Source of the DNA: Streptomyces sp. B21-105
Lineage (GTDB): Bacteria; Actinomycetota; Actinomycetes; Streptomycetales; Streptomycetaceae
Length of the DNA: 64,000 nt
NCBI RefSeq assembly: GCF_036898465.1
Contig: NZ_JARUMJ010000001.1
Location: 7,626,001 to 7,690,000 of the forward strand
Reading direction: 5' to 3'
A model generated the notes under the pieces. It did no database searches and was not told where the DNA came from. It saw only the letters and a list, made by a program, of their open reading frames with translations. The position numbers were made by a program, and so were the translations under genes. Position 1 is the first letter of the stretch. Every line of letters starts with the position of its first letter. Positions 62,300-64,000 of the stretch are shown here, piece after piece.

Positions 62300-62947
62300 A
62301 TGAACACCAGTCAGTTCGAAAGCCTCACCGGCGAGGTCGACATAGACTTCCCCGAGTACGACAATCCCCCGCCCGACCCGATGCCGCTCGTCCACCAGTG
62401 GATCGCCGAGGCCATCGCGCGCGGTGTGCGAGAGCCCCGCGCGCTCGCCCTGGCGACCTCCGACAGCCAGGGACGGGCCTCCACCCGCATCGTCTTCCCG
62501 ACCGAGGTCAGCGACCGCGGACTGGTCTTCCCCAGCCACAGCACCAGCCAGAAGGGCCGCGAACTGGCCGCCACCGGATGGGCCTCCGGCCTGCTCTACT
62601 GGCGGGAGACCGGACAGCAACTCATCCTTTCCGGCCCGGTGTCACAGCTCGGCGACGCCGAATCCGACGCACTCTGGTTCGGCCGGCCCATCCCCATGCA
62701 CGCCATGTCCGCTGCCTCCCGGCAGAGCGAACCGTTCAATGACCTGGCGGCCGTGTCCGACCTGCGCGCCGAGGCAACCCGCCTGGGAGCCACCGGTACC
62801 TCACTGCCGCGGCCGCCCCGCTTCGTCGGCTACCTACTCACCCCCGTCGCCGTGGAATTCTGGTGCGCCGACTCCCAGCGACTGCACCGCAGGCTGCGCT
62901 ACGACCGCCAGGATCACCGGTGGTACGCAACCCGGCTCCAGCCCTGA
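62300..62947 (+). CDS. phzG: FMN-dependent oxidase PhzG
   Basis: A 215-residue PNPOx-like flavoprotein. EPRALALATSDSQGRASTRIVFPTEVSDRGLVFPSHSTSQKGREL is the FMN-binding half-barrel, and FWCADSQRLHRRLRYDR the C-terminal signature. PhzG oxidises hexahydro- and tetrahydro-phenazine carboxylates to the stable aromatic phenazine-1,6-dicarboxylate or phenazine-1-carboxylate. It follows phzF by 10 bp. Confidence 0.95.
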   Translation: MNTSQFESLTGEVDIDFPEYDNPPPDPMPLVHQWIAEAIARGVREPRALALATSDSQGRASTRIVFPTEVSDRGLVFPSHSTSQKGRELAATGWASGLLYWRETGQQLILSGPVSQLGDAESDALWFGRPIPMHAMSAASRQSEPFNDLAAVSDLRAEATRLGATGTSLPRPPRFVGYLLTPVAVEFWCADSQRLHRRLRYDRQDHRWYATRLQP

Positions 62948-62973
62948 CCTGCGACGAACCGGAGATCAAAACA

Positions 62974-63498
62974 ATGGAACGCACAGCTCTGACGCATGCC
63001 ATGGCCAGGGTTCCCGGACCGGTGACCGTGGTGACGACGATCGACGGCACGGGCAAACGCTGGGGATTCACCGCCAACTCGTTCAGTTCCGTCTCCCTGG
63101 ACCCGCCCCTCGTCCTGGTCTGCCTGAACAAGACCGCCAGCACACACGAGGCGTTCACCTCGGCCGACCGCTTCCTGATCAACGTCCTCGCGCACGGCCA
63201 GGACGCGGTCGCACGGCGCTTCGCCCAATCCGGGGTCGACCGGTTCGCCGCGGGCGACATGGAGACCTGCGAACTCGGACTGCCCGGATCGCACGGCGCC
63301 TGCGCCCGCGTCGCCTGTTCGATGTACTCCATCGTCGACGCGGGTGATCACAGCATCCTGATCGGCCGCGTGGTGGACACCTACACGGACGACCGGACAC
63401 CGCTCGTGTACTACAACCGGGCCTTCGCCTACCCTGCCACCGCCACAGGGGCGAGGCTCGAGGAGCCGGTGAAGATCCTTCACCTGGCGGACTGGTGA
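62974..63498 (+). CDS. Flavin reductase (HpaC-like)
   Basis: A 174-residue flavin reductase-domain protein. MARVPGPVTVVTTID, WGFTANSFSSVSLDPPLVLVCLNKTASTHEAF and FLINVLAHGQDAVARRFA are typical, with PLVYYNRAF near the end. It supplies reduced FMN or FAD to a two-component monooxygenase. The acyl-CoA-dehydrogenase-fold enzyme at 55553 is the most likely client. It follows phzG by 26 bp in the same operon. Confidence 0.9.
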   Translation: MERTALTHAMARVPGPVTVVTTIDGTGKRWGFTANSFSSVSLDPPLVLVCLNKTASTHEAFTSADRFLINVLAHGQDAVARRFAQSGVDRFAAGDMETCELGLPGSHGACARVACSMYSIVDAGDHSILIGRVVDTYTDDRTPLVYYNRAFAYPATATGARLEEPVKILHLADW

Positions 63499-63506
63499 CC
63501 GCTGCC

Positions 63507-64000
63507 ATGAGGAACACAGTGAAGGTCGCCGTCATCTACTACTCCGCCACGGGGCACGTCGCCGACATCGCCCGCGAGATCGCGGAGACGGCCGAGAAGG
63601 CGGGCGCCGAGGTCCGGTTGCGCAAGGTCCGGGAACTGGCACCCCAGAGCGCCATCGAGTCCAATCCGACCTGGGCCGCCCACACTGCGGCAACGGCCGA
63701 GATCCCGGTTGCCGAGGTCGAGGACGTCGTGTGGGCCGACGCCGTTGTCATGGGGTCACCAACGCGATTCGGCAACGTCTCCGCCCAACTCAAGCAGTTC
63801 CTCGACACCCTGGGTGGTGCCTGGCGCAAGGGTGAACTGGCCGACAAGATCTACAGCGGCTTCACCTCCACGGGCAGTCCGCATGGAGGCAACGAGTCCA
63901 CTCTGCTGGCCCTGATGCACTCCTTCCACCACTTCGGTGGAATCGTTGTCGCGCCCGGATTCACCCACCCCGACAAGTTCGTCGACGGCAACCCCTACGG
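63507..64000 (+). CDS. WrbA-type NAD(P)H:quinone oxidoreductase (partial)
   Basis: The window ends within the gene; 164 codons are visible. VKVAVIYYSATGHVADIAREIAETAEKAG is the flavodoxin FMN-phosphate loop, DAVVMGSPTRFGNVSAQLKQFLDTLGG and SGFTSTGSPHGGNESTLLALMHSFHHFGGIVV are WrbA-family blocks. It reduces quinones by two electrons. In a phenazine operon it may protect against redox cycling or reduce a quinoid intermediate. The ATG at 63507 lies 8 bp after the flavin reductase stop. Confidence 0.9.
   Translation, partial: MRNTVKVAVIYYSATGHVADIAREIAETAEKAGAEVRLRKVRELAPQSAIESNPTWAAHTAATAEIPVAEVEDVVWADAVVMGSPTRFGNVSAQLKQFLDTLGGAWRKGELADKIYSGFTSTGSPHGGNESTLLALMHSFHHFGGIVVAPGFTHPDKFVDGNPY

Noticed and set aside
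1..64000. CRISPR arrays and tRNA or rRNA genes
   Set aside because: No regularly spaced direct repeats and no cloverleaf or rRNA-like stretches were noticed on reading both strands; this is a visual check only.

Overview
The window is high-GC actinomycete DNA, almost certainly Streptomyces. Supporting signs are the strong G/C bias at third codon positions, GTG and TTG starts with ATGA/GTGA overlaps, a mycothiol-type formaldehyde dehydrogenase, rare TTA (bldA-type) codons in regulators and a tailoring gene, and a palindromic repeat of a kind I remember as common in Streptomyces. It reads as accessory DNA, probably chromosome arm: two functional islands separated by mobile-element debris and broken genes.

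Region 1 (1-12.5 kb) holds scattered single genes among decaying ones: a VOC protein, a DUF488 protein, cupins (one frameshifted), a small membrane protein, a cytochrome c oxidase subunit I (ctaD), remnants of a GH15 enzyme, a tyrosine recombinase, an IS5-type transposase and a PucR-type regulator, then TerD, a secreted GH5 cellulase with LacI-type operators, a deletion fusion of a short-chain dehydrogenase with an alpha/beta hydrolase behind two intact TetR-type operators, and a CocE/NonD hydrolase.

Region 2 (12.6-15.8 kb and 30.0-31.4 kb) is IS110 debris, an IS607 element and three related excisionase-like genes or remnants. These bracket Region 3 (15.85-29.86 kb), an aromatic-catabolism island. 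Its leftward genes are a CMD-family protein, an FAH-family hydrolase, a MarR regulator, a cupin, a P450, a [2Fe-2S] ferredoxin, a ferredoxin reductase, an acyl-CoA ligase, an alcohol dehydrogenase, an acyl-CoA dehydrogenase, a 3-hydroxyacyl-CoA dehydrogenase and an S-(hydroxymethyl)mycothiol dehydrogenase. Divergently there is an extradiol-type dioxygenase and a PaaZ/BoxD-type aldehyde dehydrogenase. The gene set fits P450 O-demethylation of a methoxylated aromatic, with formaldehyde disposal and ring cleavage. A shared 25-nt motif lies at both promoter regions around the MarR gene.

Region 4 (31.9-39.8 kb) is a nested transposon pile. An old ISAs1-family element is split by an IS21 element, which is itself split by a second ISAs1. 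An ISAzo13 element sits in the left tip of the old copy and an IS3 element lies to the right. Target duplications and inverted repeats make the order of insertion readable.

Region 5 (40.6-64.0 kb, running off the right end) is a phenazine biosynthetic cluster. The core operon is phzB-C-D-E-(YdhR-like)-F-G, preceded by a group-D-type flavin monooxygenase and followed by a flavin reductase and a WrbA-type flavoprotein. To its left are two SAM methyltransferases, two double-module Lrp/AsnC regulators, a DHA2 exporter, a TetR regulator, and an EhpF/EhpG-like (LuxE/LuxC-like) pair beside an MDR reductase. That pair suggests reduction of one phenazine carboxylate to an aldehyde or alcohol, as in griseoluteic-acid or lomofungin-type phenazines. 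An FAD monooxygenase of the cluster is cut by an ISAs1 insertion with a perfect 10-bp target duplication, so this strain probably makes a changed product.
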